A stretch of DNA of 64,000 nucleotides from CAWUJT01 sp963922715. Its GTDB lineage: Bacteria > Pseudomonadota > Alphaproteobacteria > Rhodobacterales > Rhodobacteraceae. A model generated the notes under the pieces. The model did not search any database. It had not been told where the DNA came from and saw only the letters and a program-made list of their open reading frames with translations. The translations under genes and the position numbers were made by a program. Positions 46,481 to 54,424 of this stretch are shown here, piece after piece (position 1 is the stretch's first letter; each line of letters opens with the position of its first letter). The stretch covers positions 16,002 through 80,001 of the forward strand of contig CAWUJT010000001.1 in NCBI GenBank assembly GCA_963922715.1, given 5' to 3'.

Positions 46481-47812
46481 TCAGTCCTTCAGCTCAAGAA
46501 TGCCGTGTAGCTGAGAGAAACTTTCCTCAATAGATTGCGGTCCTGGTTGGCCAAATAAACCGTCAAGTTTATCTTGCGCGCGTATTGCAGCATCAATTTT
46601 TAGATCGCTGCCGCTTACATAAAGTCCGGATTGTATCATCAGCTCGGCACGTTCATAGGTGCTCAGCAAGTGACGCGCTTGTGTCAGAAGTGTGTTTTCC
46701 TCGGGCGTCGCAACCCCAGGCAGTGCGCGCGAGACAGAGCGCAAAACATCAATCGCCGGGTAGCGGCCACGTTCTGCGATACTCCGGCTCAGCACCACAT
46801 GGCCATCGATAAGCCCCCGCAAAATGTCTGCAACAGGTTCTTCCATATCGGATCCCGCCACAAGGACAGAGAAAACGGCTGTGATGTCGCCTGTTGCGCC
46901 CGTACCACCTGGCCCCGCGCGTTCAACAATCTGTGCCAAGGCATGTGTCAGACTGGATGGAAAGCCGTTGAGGTTTGCCGCCTCGCCCGAGGCCACGGCC
47001 ACTTCCCGGTGCGCTTCAGCGAACCGTGTGATACTGTCGGCAAGAAACAGAACATGGGCACCCTGATCTCGAAAAAATTCCGCCACAGTGATCGCAAGTT
47101 CAATCGCTTTGCGTCGAATGCCAGGGGCTTGGTCAGATGTCGCGACAATGACAACCGTCCGTTTCAGGGCCTCTTCGCCTAAGATCGTGTGCAGAAACTC
47201 CCCCACTTCCCGACCCCGTTCGCCAATCAAAGCAACCACGGTCACATCGGTTTCAACGTGCCGGGCAAGGCTGCCAAGAAGCGTGGACTTACCGACCCCT
47301 GATCCCGCGAATAATCCAATCCTTTGACCACGGGCCAGCGGCAAGAACATATCCATGACCGGAAGCCCCGTTTCAATCCGGTCCCCCATAGGGCGACGGG
47401 TGTGCGCCGGTGGTGGCGGAGCTGAGAGCGTGACTGTGTCAGCACCCGGCCAAAGAGGCCGTCTATCCAGCGGCTCCCCAAAAGGATTGATCACACGTCC
47501 CAGCCAACTGCGATCGGGGGCGATGCGTGGCAGCCCGATCCACCGCACGGGCGCTTTCAAAGGGATGCCGGTGAGCGGCGCGAAAGGTACAGCCGTTGCC
47601 GTGTCCGCCCCAAGCCGGGTGATCTCAGCCCGAAGTGGTTTTTGCGACGGGATCAAAATCTCAACCTCATCTCCCAGATGGATCATGTGAGACAATCCTG
47701 TGATCTGAACAGCATTTCCCGCAACCGCATGGACATGACCCAGGTGTTGGACCGCCGTCGTTGTTCCAATACGGGCGCGCAACGGCATGAAGACGTTTTC
47801 GATTTGTGTCAT
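46481..47812 (-). CDS. fliI: flagellum-specific ATPase FliI
   Basis: The cytoplasmic ATPase of the flagellar type III export apparatus. The 443-residue protein has Walker A FAGSGVGKSTLLGSL (residues about 166-180) and the F1-beta-like core GERGREVGEFLHTIL and LFLADSITRFAEAHREVA. It is not the F1 beta subunit: the N-terminal region is of the flagellar type and the context is flagellar. It is divergent from flgB with 84 bases between the starts. ATG 47812 follows AGGGG. Complete. Confidence 0.95.
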   Translation of the reverse strand: MTQIENVFMPLRARIGTTTAVQHLGHVHAVAGNAVQITGLSHMIHLGDEVEILIPSQKPLRAEITRLGADTATAVPFAPLTGIPLKAPVRWIGLPRIAPDRSWLGRVINPFGEPLDRRPLWPGADTVTLSAPPPPAHTRRPMGDRIETGLPVMDMFLPLARGQRIGLFAGSGVGKSTLLGSLARHVETDVTVVALIGERGREVGEFLHTILGEEALKRTVVIVATSDQAPGIRRKAIELAITVAEFFRDQGAHVLFLADSITRFAEAHREVAVASGEAANLNGFPSSLTHALAQIVERAGPGGTGATGDITAVFSVLVAGSDMEEPVADILRGLIDGHVVLSRSIAERGRYPAIDVLRSVSRALPGVATPEENTLLTQARHLLSTYERAELMIQSGLYVSGSDLKIDAAIRAQDKLDGLFGQPGPQSIEESFSQLHGILELKD

Positions 47813-47858
47813 TTGCCGCCCCTTTTCGCGTTTCTAACCTTTCCTAAACGAATCGCTC

Positions 47859-47873
47859 TTAAAGCGAAGTTGA
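47859..47873 (+). promoter_or_regulatory. candidate CtrA box (TTAA-N7-TTGA) in the fliI-flgB divergent region
   Basis: TTAA at 47859-47862 and TTGA at 47870-47873 are seven bases apart, a 7/8 match to the TTAA-N7-TTAA binding site of CtrA, the alphaproteobacterial regulator of flagellar genes. It is 24 bases upstream of flgB and 47 bases from fliI, so it could affect both. The match is short and may be chance. Confidence 0.4.
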
Positions 47874-47896
47874 TACAATTTGGCGGAGAACCGCGG

Positions 47897-48277
47897 ATGT
47901 TTGAAAGATTGAGCTTGTTTTCAATGGCGCAGAATATGGCCACCCATGCCGCTGCACGCCAGAACGTCATTGCCCAAAACGTCACCAATAGCGACACACC
48001 CGGATATAAGGCACAGGACCTTACGGCGCTTTCCCAGCCCTCAGAAGCGACCTTCCAGATGCGCCGCACCGCACCGCAACATCTCTTGGGCACCACACAG
48101 GCACAATGGCATCGGATCGAGATCGCAGGACAGGCCGATCCCAATGGAAACACCGTTTCTTTGGAAGAGGAGGTCTTACGCTCTGTTGACGCTGCGCGCG
48201 CACACAATCGCGCGCTGACAATCTATCAAAGCTCCCTAGGGATTTTGCGCAGCGCGCTTGGCCGGAGCGGAGGGTAA
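47897..48277 (+). CDS. flgB: flagellar basal-body rod protein FlgB
   Basis: The proximal rod protein of the flagellar basal body, exported by the flagellar type III system. The 126-residue protein has the rod/hook N-terminal motif (NVIAQNVTNSDTPGYKAQDL, residues about 24-43) and the C-terminal helix (RALTIYQSSLGILRSAL). Start ATG 47897 is chosen from homology; longer readings run back through the fliI promoter region. First gene of flgBC-fliEQ-flgFGAH-fliL; flgC starts 3 bases after its stop. Confidence 0.93.
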   Translation: MFERLSLFSMAQNMATHAAARQNVIAQNVTNSDTPGYKAQDLTALSQPSEATFQMRRTAPQHLLGTTQAQWHRIEIAGQADPNGNTVSLEEEVLRSVDAARAHNRALTIYQSSLGILRSALGRSGG

Positions 48278-48280
48278 GCC

Positions 48281-48673
48281 ATGGCTGGATTTTCCCAAAC
48301 TTTTGACATTCTTGCCAGCGGACTGCGCGCCCAAGCCACCCGGTTGCGCCATGTCTCTGAGAACATCGCCAATACCGACACGCCTGGCTACAGGGGCAAA
48401 ACGGTCAGTTTTATGCCGGATTATCGTCCCGATGTTCCTGAAGGAAGTGTGCGGACAGGACAGGTGCAACTTGATCAAAGCACATTGCCGCGTATTTATG
48501 ATCCCGCGCATCCGATGGCCAATGCGGACGGGTATTATGACGGCTCAAACGTTAATTTGATGCTCGAACTCGCCGATGCGCGTGAGGCGCAGCGATCTTA
48601 CGAGGCCAGCCTCAAAATGTTTGAGCAAACGCGCCGGATGTCCTCGGCGATTATGGAAATTCTGAAAAGATAG
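48281..48673 (+). CDS. flgC: flagellar basal-body rod protein FlgC
   Basis: Second rod protein of the proximal rod. It has 130 residues with the typical VSENIANTDTPGYRGKTVSF motif at about 26-45 and a C-terminal helix MFEQTRRMSSAIMEIL. The spacing of 3 bases to flgB and 9 to fliE shows tight co-transcription. Complete. Confidence 0.95.
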   Translation: MAGFSQTFDILASGLRAQATRLRHVSENIANTDTPGYRGKTVSFMPDYRPDVPEGSVRTGQVQLDQSTLPRIYDPAHPMANADGYYDGSNVNLMLELADAREAQRSYEASLKMFEQTRRMSSAIMEILKR

Positions 48674-48682
48674 AGCGTAACG

Positions 48683-48967
48683 ATGGATATCAAATCTACA
48701 TTGGCGCACCGCGCCTATAGCGAAACGTTTGCGCCAAAACCGCAAACGAAAGAAAGCAAAGAGGCCGACTTTACGCAAATCGCCCAAAGTTTTGCCGAGA
48801 CTGTGCAACGGGGTGAGGCACAAGCCAAAGCGGCGCTTACAACACAAGCCGATCCCCATGCGCTTGTCACAGCTTTGGCGGAAACAAAGCTGGCTGTCGA
48901 TACGGCTGTCACGGTGCGCGACAAAGTTGTTGAGGCGTATCAAGAAATTTTAAGGATGCAAGTCTGA
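48683..48967 (+). CDS. fliE: flagellar hook-basal body protein FliE
   Basis: FliE joins the MS ring to the rod and is needed for rod assembly. The 94-residue protein ends with the family C-terminal helix (ALAETKLAVDTAVTVRDKVVEAYQEILRMQV; core 64-94 in parts). A short, mainly helical sequence. The stop codon overlaps the next start by one base (TGATG), so it is translationally coupled to fliQ. Confidence 0.92.
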   Translation: MDIKSTLAHRAYSETFAPKPQTKESKEADFTQIAQSFAETVQRGEAQAKAALTTQADPHALVTALAETKLAVDTAVTVRDKVVEAYQEILRMQV

Positions 48968-49233
48968 TGGATGAAATCATCTTCTTTGATACACTGCGCC
49001 AAGCCTTATGGGCTTCAGTCATTGTCTCATTGCCAATTTTGTTGACAGCGCTTGTTGTCGGGGTTGCCATTGGTCTGGTCCAAGCTTTGACCTCTGTTCA
49101 AGAGATGACGTTGACCTTTGTGCCGAAGCTCGGCGCAATGCTGATCGTGTTCTGGGCCGTTATGGGTTTCATGTCCGACACCCTGAACGATTTCTTCCGT
49201 GTCGAAATTTTACCCATGATTGAGGTCATTTGA
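48967..49233 (+). CDS. fliQ: flagellar export protein FliQ
   Basis: An 88-residue inner-membrane component of the flagellar type III export gate with FliP and FliR. Two membrane helices (about 15-38 and 52-75) with the FliQ motifs GVAIGLVQALTSVQEMTLTFVPK and SVIVSLPILLTALVVG (as separate segments). The gene overlaps fliE by one base and flgF begins one base after its stop. Position of fliQ inside the flg cluster, between fliE and flgF, is the arrangement known in Rhodobacterales. Confidence 0.95.
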   Translation: MDEIIFFDTLRQALWASVIVSLPILLTALVVGVAIGLVQALTSVQEMTLTFVPKLGAMLIVFWAVMGFMSDTLNDFFRVEILPMIEVI

Positions 49234-49950
49234 ATGTCTCAAGGTGTCTATTCTGTTTTGGCCCGGCAAAGCGGGCTAATGCGTGAAATCGATATTGTGG
49301 CCAATAATATCGCCAATGCAAACACCACTGGGTTTCGTGCAGAGGCTATGATATTTTCAGAATTTCTTGAAACACTAGACCCAGCGTCATCTTTGTCTAT
49401 GGGGGCCGGACATGGAAAGATGATAAAATTGGCCCAGGGCGCTTTGGAGGCAACGGGTGGAACCTTTGACTTTGCGATTGAAGGTGAAGGGTTTTTTCAA
49501 GTCGAGGCCGTAACGGGCCCACAGATCACACGTACCGGTGCTTTCCTACGCAATAATTTCGGAGAGCTTGTCACCCCCGCAGGCGCGCGGCTTCTGGATG
49601 TTGGCGGTATTCCCGTTTTCGTCCCCCCCGACGCGCAAGATGTGTTTTTGGCTCCTGACGGCACATTGAGTGCAGATGGGCAACCTTTGGCTTTGATCGG
49701 GCTTGTGCAACCTTTGGACCCGGGACAACTTCAACGCGTGGGTGACACGGCATTTGTCGCGGAGGCTGGGGTTGAGCCAATATTTGAGGGCCGTGTCTTG
49801 CAAGGCTATCTAGAGGCCTCAAACGTTGATCCCGTTAGTGAAGTTGCCCGCATGATCGCAGTCCAACACGCCTATGAAATGGGGCAGGCCTTTCTGCAAC
49901 GCGAAGACGAGCGATTGAAATCTATCACCACCCTGATTGACGGGTCTTAA
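49234..49950 (+). CDS. flgF: flagellar basal-body rod protein FlgF
   Basis: Rod protein of the distal/proximal rod. The 238-residue product has the rod N-terminal motif DIVANNIANANTTGFRAEAM (residues about 21-40) and central GALEATGGTFDFAIEGEGFF, and a C-terminal SEVARMIAVQHAYEMGQAF. Overall FlgF length (240) is normal. Start ATG 49234 comes directly after the fliQ stop. The flgG gene begins 25 bases later with its own binding site AAAGGAG. Confidence 0.95.
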   Translation: MSQGVYSVLARQSGLMREIDIVANNIANANTTGFRAEAMIFSEFLETLDPASSLSMGAGHGKMIKLAQGALEATGGTFDFAIEGEGFFQVEAVTGPQITRTGAFLRNNFGELVTPAGARLLDVGGIPVFVPPDAQDVFLAPDGTLSADGQPLALIGLVQPLDPGQLQRVGDTAFVAEAGVEPIFEGRVLQGYLEASNVDPVSEVARMIAVQHAYEMGQAFLQREDERLKSITTLIDGS

Positions 49951-49975
49951 TCGGATGTAAAAGGAGTGTAATGCG

Positions 49976-50761
49976 ATGCGCGCTTTGAAAATTGCGGCAA
50001 CTGGCATGGCCGCCCAGCAAATGCAGGTCGAGGTTATCTCAAACAACCTCGCCAACATGTCGACCACGGCCTATAATGCGCGCCGCGCAGATTTTGCCGA
50101 TCTGCATTACCAACAGATGACCCGTGCAGGCTCCATTGCTGCGGCGGATGGCTCCGTTGTGCCAGCAGGTGTTCAACTTGGCCTTGGCGTGCGACCAACT
50201 GCTGTATCGATGGAGGTCCTGCAAGGGGCCTTGGCGCAAACGGGGGGCGATTTGGATGTCGCGATCGAAGGGGCTGGGTATTTTGAAATCTTACTCCCAA
50301 ATGGCTTGGCCGCCTACACCCGCGACGGCGCGTTGAAAAGCAACGGGGACGGGCAGCTTGTGACATCAGATGGCTATGCGGTTGTGCCCGACATAACAAT
50401 GCCGGCGGACGCGCAATCGGTGCGCATCACATCGGATGGCGAAGTGTATGTGAGTTTCGGGGATCAAATCCAACAACAACGCATCGGGCAATTAACTCTG
50501 GCCACCTTCATCAACGACAAGGGGCTCGAAGCGATTGGATCAAACCTTTTCACGGAAACAGAAGCCTCTGGCCCGCCAACGGTCGGGTCGCCGGGGGAAA
50601 ATGGGGCGGGCCTTTTGCGGCAGGGGTATCTGGAAGAAAGCTCGGTCGATGCGGTGCGAGAGGTAACCGATCTGATCGAAGCACAGCGCGGGTATGAGTT
50701 GAACTCGAAAGTTGTCAGTGCTGCGGACCAAATGTTGGCCGCCACAACGAATATGCGATAA
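49976..50761 (+). CDS. flgG: flagellar distal rod protein FlgG
   Basis: The main distal-rod protein, 261 residues, normal for FlgG. N-terminal motif EVISNNLANMSTTAYNARRADF (residues 20-41, split) and the C-terminal VDAVREVTDLIEAQRGYELNSKVVSAADQMLAATTNMR (parts 224-245 and 246-260) are the family ends. It is exported by the flagellar type III system. The stop overlaps the flgA start by ATAATG. Confidence 0.97.
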   Translation: MRALKIAATGMAAQQMQVEVISNNLANMSTTAYNARRADFADLHYQQMTRAGSIAAADGSVVPAGVQLGLGVRPTAVSMEVLQGALAQTGGDLDVAIEGAGYFEILLPNGLAAYTRDGALKSNGDGQLVTSDGYAVVPDITMPADAQSVRITSDGEVYVSFGDQIQQQRIGQLTLATFINDKGLEAIGSNLFTETEASGPPTVGSPGENGAGLLRQGYLEESSVDAVREVTDLIEAQRGYELNSKVVSAADQMLAATTNMR

Positions 50762-51192
50762 TGCCGCAGCGTTTCCTTCTCATATTTTTCTTGCTGGGGA
50801 TACCTGTTGGCGTTTTTGCGGAAACCGTCGTGGCGACGACCCTTATTCGCAGTGGCACAATATTGACCCATGCGCATCTTGCTGTGATTTCCTCAGATTA
50901 CCCAGGGGCCGTGACGGGTATTAATGTCCTTTTAGGACAGGAAGCGCGGGTGAATCTCTATCCCAATCGCCCTGTACGGTTGCAAGATGTTGGCGCGCCA
51001 CGCGTGATTGATCGCAATGATCTCGTTACTCTTGTTTATCGAAAGGGTGGCCTGAGTATTGAAGCCGAGGGACGTTCGTTGGGCATTGGCGGCGTCGGGG
51101 ACATGCTTCGAGCGATGAACCTTGGTTCAAGAAACACGGTACAAGGCGTTGTTGTTTCTCCGGGTGTTATTCATGTCAGAGGGGGGCACTGA
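50761..51192 (+). CDS. flgA: flagellar P-ring assembly chaperone FlgA
   Basis: A periplasmic chaperone for FlgI P-ring assembly. The 143-residue protein has a Sec signal (MPQRFLLIFFLLGIPVGVFA, cleavage before ETVV) and the FlgA SAF-type domain (GQEARVNLYPNRPVRLQDVGAPR). It is the short form, about 140 residues, without the N-terminal extension of some enterobacterial versions. Start overlaps flgG's stop and stop overlaps flgH's start, all coupled. Confidence 0.93.
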   Translation: MPQRFLLIFFLLGIPVGVFAETVVATTLIRSGTILTHAHLAVISSDYPGAVTGINVLLGQEARVNLYPNRPVRLQDVGAPRVIDRNDLVTLVYRKGGLSIEAEGRSLGIGGVGDMLRAMNLGSRNTVQGVVVSPGVIHVRGGH

Positions 51193-51914
51193 TGCGCACA
51201 ATCATCCTGTTTATGCTGGTATTTGCAACGGCATGTGCACGCATCGCAGACGTGGGCCAAGCGCCGGAACTGACCCCTAATGGTCAAGGGTATGAGCATT
51301 TGGCGATGGTGGCCCCAAGTGCCCGGGAAGTCGAAACGGCATCAACACAGCACCTCAAAGGTTCACTCTGGTCTCGCGGGCGGATGTCTCTGCATGGAGA
51401 CCGTCGGGCCAACCGTCAAGGTGATATCATGACCGTCGTGATTGAGATTGATGATCGCGCAGAGCTGTCCAACAGCACAGGTCGCAGTCGCACAGGTTCT
51501 GAAAGTTTGGCCATTCCCGATTTTTTGGGTCTTCCGGAACGCTTAAACAGAGAATTACCCGCAGGGGCCAGTCTGGATAATGCCGCGAATGTGACCAGCA
51601 GCGGCACTTCAAGCGGGCAAGGCTCTGTCAGCCGAAATGAACGCCTGACACTGCGGGTTGCGGCAACAATAGTGGAAGAACTTCCCAACGGTGTGGTCCG
51701 CATCGAAGGCCGGCAAGAGGTGCGGGTGAATTTCGAGGTCCGTGAATTGACAATCTCTGGCTATGTGCGCCCTGAAGATATCTCGCGTAAAAATGAAATC
51801 ACCTATGACAAAATCGCTTCCGCGCGCATTTCCTATGGCGGTAGAGGTCAAATTACTGATGTTCAACAGCCGCGCTATGGTCAGCAAATTGCTGATATCA
51901 TCCTCCCATTTTGA
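51192..51914 (+). CDS. flgH: flagellar L-ring lipoprotein FlgH
   Basis: The outer-membrane L-ring protein. The 240-residue precursor has a lipobox with Cys at residue 15 (VFATAC), so it is a lipoprotein processed by Lgt, which this window also encodes. Family motif AREVETASTQHLKGSLWSRGRMSLHGDRRANRQGD (in parts, 38-72) and C-terminal RPEDISRKNEITYDKIASARISYGGRGQI. The FlgI P-ring gene is not seen here. Confidence 0.95.
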   Translation: MRTIILFMLVFATACARIADVGQAPELTPNGQGYEHLAMVAPSAREVETASTQHLKGSLWSRGRMSLHGDRRANRQGDIMTVVIEIDDRAELSNSTGRSRTGSESLAIPDFLGLPERLNRELPAGASLDNAANVTSSGTSSGQGSVSRNERLTLRVAATIVEELPNGVVRIEGRQEVRVNFEVRELTISGYVRPEDISRKNEITYDKIASARISYGGRGQITDVQQPRYGQQIADIILPF

Positions 51915-51923
51915 GGCGTCGAC

Positions 51924-52415
51924 ATGTTTCGATTAATCCTTCCGCTGGTGATTGCACTCATGGGTATCGCAGGGGGCCTTGGCGCGGGGTATGTCATGAA
52001 GCCTGCGCCAGAGGCTTTGGAAGCCGAAAAACCAGAGTGTCCTGAACCGGAAGAGATGATTGATGGAGCCGCGGTGCCCGTAGGGGATGGCCAATCGGAA
52101 TATGTGAAGCTCAACAATCAATTTGTCATTCCCGTCATTGAGGATGGGCGTGTCACGGCCATGGTTGTGGCAAGCCTTTCGATGGAAGTCTCAAGCGGTC
52201 AAAGAACATTGGTGTATGATCACGAACCAAAGCTGCGGGATGCCTATAATGAGGTTTTCTTCCTGCATGCCAATGCGGGCGGATTTGCCGGTGCTTTCAC
52301 AGATCCTGTGAAGATGAACCGTTTAAGACTGGCTTTGCTGCACAAAAGTCAGGAGCTTTTGGGAAATAGGGTGCGCGCAGTTCTGATTGACAGTATCATG
52401 CGACAAGACAATTAA
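51924..52415 (+). CDS. fliL: FliL-family flagellar basal-body protein
   Basis: A 163-residue single-pass inner-membrane protein: one hydrophobic helix at about residues 5-25, then a periplasmic FliL domain (YVKLNNQFVIPVIEDGRVTAM, and MRQDN at the C-terminus). FliL surrounds the stator and affects torque and surface sensing. Last gene of the flagellar operon, 9 bases after flgH; its stop overlaps the convergent HugZ-type gene by 4 bases. The assignment as FliL rests on size, topology and location. Confidence 0.85.
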   Translation: MFRLILPLVIALMGIAGGLGAGYVMKPAPEALEAEKPECPEPEEMIDGAAVPVGDGQSEYVKLNNQFVIPVIEDGRVTAMVVASLSMEVSSGQRTLVYDHEPKLRDAYNEVFFLHANAGGFAGAFTDPVKMNRLRLALLHKSQELLGNRVRAVLIDSIMRQDN

Positions 52416-52885
52416 AGGCCCAAATCCTGGGATGTGAGCTTATAGGCTTTGCCAAACCCGCCATTCAAAAAGGCCCGCTGCACCCGAAACACATAGAGAT
52501 GAAAGTCTTGAAAGTCGTAATACAGCTTCGCCTTTGGATAGGATGTTAGGTAAGCGTCTCGATGCGTTTTCTTGTCGCTACGTTCAGCGGTGGCTTGTAT
52601 CGTAAGGCGTGGATGGGTCAGCGGATCGCCTTTTTGCCCCGGCTCTCCGATCAGCAGACTACAGTGTGGGTTGTGGGCCAAGGCTTGGGTGTGTTGAGAC
52701 AGCTCCGATATCAATGTGACAGGGCTTTGATCTTGTAACAGGCTAAATCCAATTCTGCTGACCAAAGGCTCCCCCGTCACAGGGTCGATGACAGCAAGAG
52801 CGGCAGATCGGACCTTTGCCAAAAGTGTCTGTGCCAGAGCGCGTGCTGTTTCATCGACGGGCAGAGTTGTACCCTGAGAGGCCAT
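52412..52885 (-). CDS. HugZ-type / pyridoxamine 5'-phosphate oxidase-like heme-utilisation protein
   Basis: A 157-residue protein of the split-barrel FMN-binding / HugZ family. The fold's features are LAVIDPVTGEPLVSRIGF, LISELSQHTQALAHNPHCSLLIGEP and DPLTHPRLTIQATAER (separate segments). Some relatives degrade heme to release iron; others bind FMN or heme without known substrate. No residues unique to heme cleavage can be confirmed. The start at 52885 is ATG and its binding site AAGGGAAA is upstream. Convergent with fliL. Confidence 0.8.
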   Translation of the reverse strand: MASQGTTLPVDETARALAQTLLAKVRSAALAVIDPVTGEPLVSRIGFSLLQDQSPVTLISELSQHTQALAHNPHCSLLIGEPGQKGDPLTHPRLTIQATAERSDKKTHRDAYLTSYPKAKLYYDFQDFHLYVFRVQRAFLNGGFGKAYKLTSQDLGL

Positions 52886-52968
52886 AGATTTTCCCTTTCT
52901 TAATACTAGCAGACTTGCATTCTTCTTTTAGGGTGTTCAAGTCTCTGCAAACCAACAGGAGAGATGTC

Positions 52969-53832
52969 ATGGCCACGGGGGCAAATATCAAGACATATTG
53001 GCAAGGCACTTGGCATGATGCGGATATCCCAGTGATGCGGGCGGGCGATCATGGGATGTGGTTGGGATCCTCTGTGTTTGATGGCGCGCGTCTTTTTGAA
53101 GGGGTGACCCCGGATCTTGAAGCCCATTGCCAACGTCTGAACGGGTCTGCCGAAGCGATGATGATCACACCCACCCAAACGGCCGCAGAGATTGTTGATA
53201 TCACACGCGAGGGTTTGGCCCGCTATCCCAAAGGCGCCGCTGTTTATATCCGCCCGATGTATTGGGCGCTGCATGGCGGGGATCTTGGCGTTGATCCAAA
53301 GCCTGGTGCGACGGCTTTTTCAATCTGTCTCGAGGAAATCCCCATGGCACAAGGGGACAAGACAACGACACTGGGGCGAACCCAGTATCGGCGACCCACT
53401 TTAGACACTGCGGTGTGCAACGCCAAGGCGGGCTGTCTTTATCCCAACAACGCCAGAATGCTGGCAGAGGCTGTCTCTCGCGGGTTTGGGAACGCACTTG
53501 TCGCGGATGCCATGGGCAATGTGGCTGAATCTGCAACCTCTAATGTTTTCGTTGTGCGCGATGGTGAGGTCTTCACGCCGGTTGCAAATGGGACCTTTCT
53601 GGCGGGCATCACGCGCGCTCGTCATATCGCTAACCTGCGCGCGGATGGTTTTATGGTACATGAAACCGTCTTAAGCTTTGCCGATGTCGAGGCGGCTGAC
53701 GAAGTGTTTTTGTCTGGCAATATGACAAAGATTACCCCAGTTGTTGGTTTTGAAGATCGTTCATATCAAGTCGGCCCCGTGACACATCGTGCACGTGACT
53801 TGTATTGGGATTGGGCGCTCAGTGATCGTTAA
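52969..53832 (+). CDS. branched-chain amino acid aminotransferase-like (class IV)
   Basis: A 287-residue PLP enzyme of fold-type IV, as in IlvE. The PLP-binding Lys is in TAVCNAKAGCLYPNN (about residue 150). The family motif is seen in ESATSNVFVVRDGEVFTPVANGTFLAGITR (split: 177-190 and 191-206). In this order such enzymes act on branched-chain or similar amino acids. ATG 52969 with AGGAGAG upstream is preferred over 52915. The exact substrate is uncertain, since D-amino acid transaminases and aminodeoxychorismate lyases share this fold. Confidence 0.88.
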   Translation: MATGANIKTYWQGTWHDADIPVMRAGDHGMWLGSSVFDGARLFEGVTPDLEAHCQRLNGSAEAMMITPTQTAAEIVDITREGLARYPKGAAVYIRPMYWALHGGDLGVDPKPGATAFSICLEEIPMAQGDKTTTLGRTQYRRPTLDTAVCNAKAGCLYPNNARMLAEAVSRGFGNALVADAMGNVAESATSNVFVVRDGEVFTPVANGTFLAGITRARHIANLRADGFMVHETVLSFADVEAADEVFLSGNMTKITPVVGFEDRSYQVGPVTHRARDLYWDWALSDR

Positions 53833-53897
53833 GGCCGTTGCCAGTGTCATCATTGCAGGGCATTATGTCTAGCAAAACAGCTTAAGGATCACGTGAG

Positions 53898-54350
53898 ATG
53901 CGGAAGTTTCTCGTTGTTTTAGACGATAGCCGTGAGTGCTTAAACGCCATCCGGTTTGCCACCATGCGTGCGGCGCGCACGGGCGGTGGTGTTGAAGTTT
54001 TGGCCGTTATCCCGCCAGAGGAGTTTAACCACTGGATTGGGGTGGGGGACATCATGCGCGAAGAGGCGCGGGAGCGTATCGTGGCCCACTTCGAAGTCTA
54101 TGCCAAATGGATGCGCGACAAGCAGGGGATCGATCCAGAGCTTGTGATCCGCGAAGGACAGCCTGTAGAGGAAATCCTGGCCCAAGTGCGTGAAGACCCA
54201 GAGGTCGGGGTGCTTGTTTTAGGCGCGGCGTCTGGGGGCACACCTGGGCCTTTGGTGACTCATATGTCACGCAATGCTGGTTCGCTGCCCATTCCTTTGA
54301 CGATTGTCCCGATTGAACTCACCAAAGAACGGTTAGAGATGATTTGCTAA
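53898..54350 (+). CDS. universal stress protein
   Basis: A 150-residue UspA-type protein. The fold starts FLVVLDDSRECLNAIRFATMRAARTGGGVEVLAV (split: 3-20 and 21-36), and the ATP-binding-type motif near the C-terminus reads VLVLGAASGGTPGPLVTHMSR (G-x2-G-x9-G-S variant, 108-128 split). Binds nucleotide in relatives and is induced under stress. It is a single-domain, cytoplasmic protein. The gene stops two bases before an Irr-like box of the next gene. Confidence 0.88.
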   Translation: MRKFLVVLDDSRECLNAIRFATMRAARTGGGVEVLAVIPPEEFNHWIGVGDIMREEARERIVAHFEVYAKWMRDKQGIDPELVIREGQPVEEILAQVREDPEVGVLVLGAASGGTPGPLVTHMSRNAGSLPIPLTIVPIELTKERLEMIC

Positions 54351-54351
54351 C

Positions 54352-54368
54352 TTTAGAATTATTCTGAA
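54352..54368 (+). promoter_or_regulatory. Irr-type iron-responsive box upstream of nfuA
   Basis: TTTAGAA (54352-54358), spacer TTA, TTCTGAA (54362-54368). This is the ICE motif TTTAGAA-N3-TTCTAAA of the alphaproteobacterial regulator Irr with a single deviating base (G for A). It lies 57 bases before the nfuA ATG and just after the preceding stop codon. Fe-S cluster genes are typical Irr targets, so iron control of nfuA is expected. Confidence 0.65.
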
Positions 54369-54371
54369 ATG

Positions 54372-54400
54372 TTGACCTTTTGTGATAGACATCACATATT
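54372..54400 (+). promoter_or_regulatory. nfuA promoter with TGTGAT-N4-ATCACA palindrome in its spacer
   Basis: A -35 TTGACC (54372-54377) and -10 CATATT (54395-54400) are separated by 17 bases. Between them is a perfect inverted repeat TGTGAT-AGAC-ATCACA (54381-54396), the classical Crp/Fnr-superfamily half-site. A protein bound here would overlap RNA polymerase and should repress. This agrees with a second control layer next to the Irr box. The predicted transcript start is about 54406, with AAGGAG before the ATG at 54425. Confidence 0.55.
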
Positions 54401-54424
54401 TTAGGACAAGAAGGAGTGCATGAG

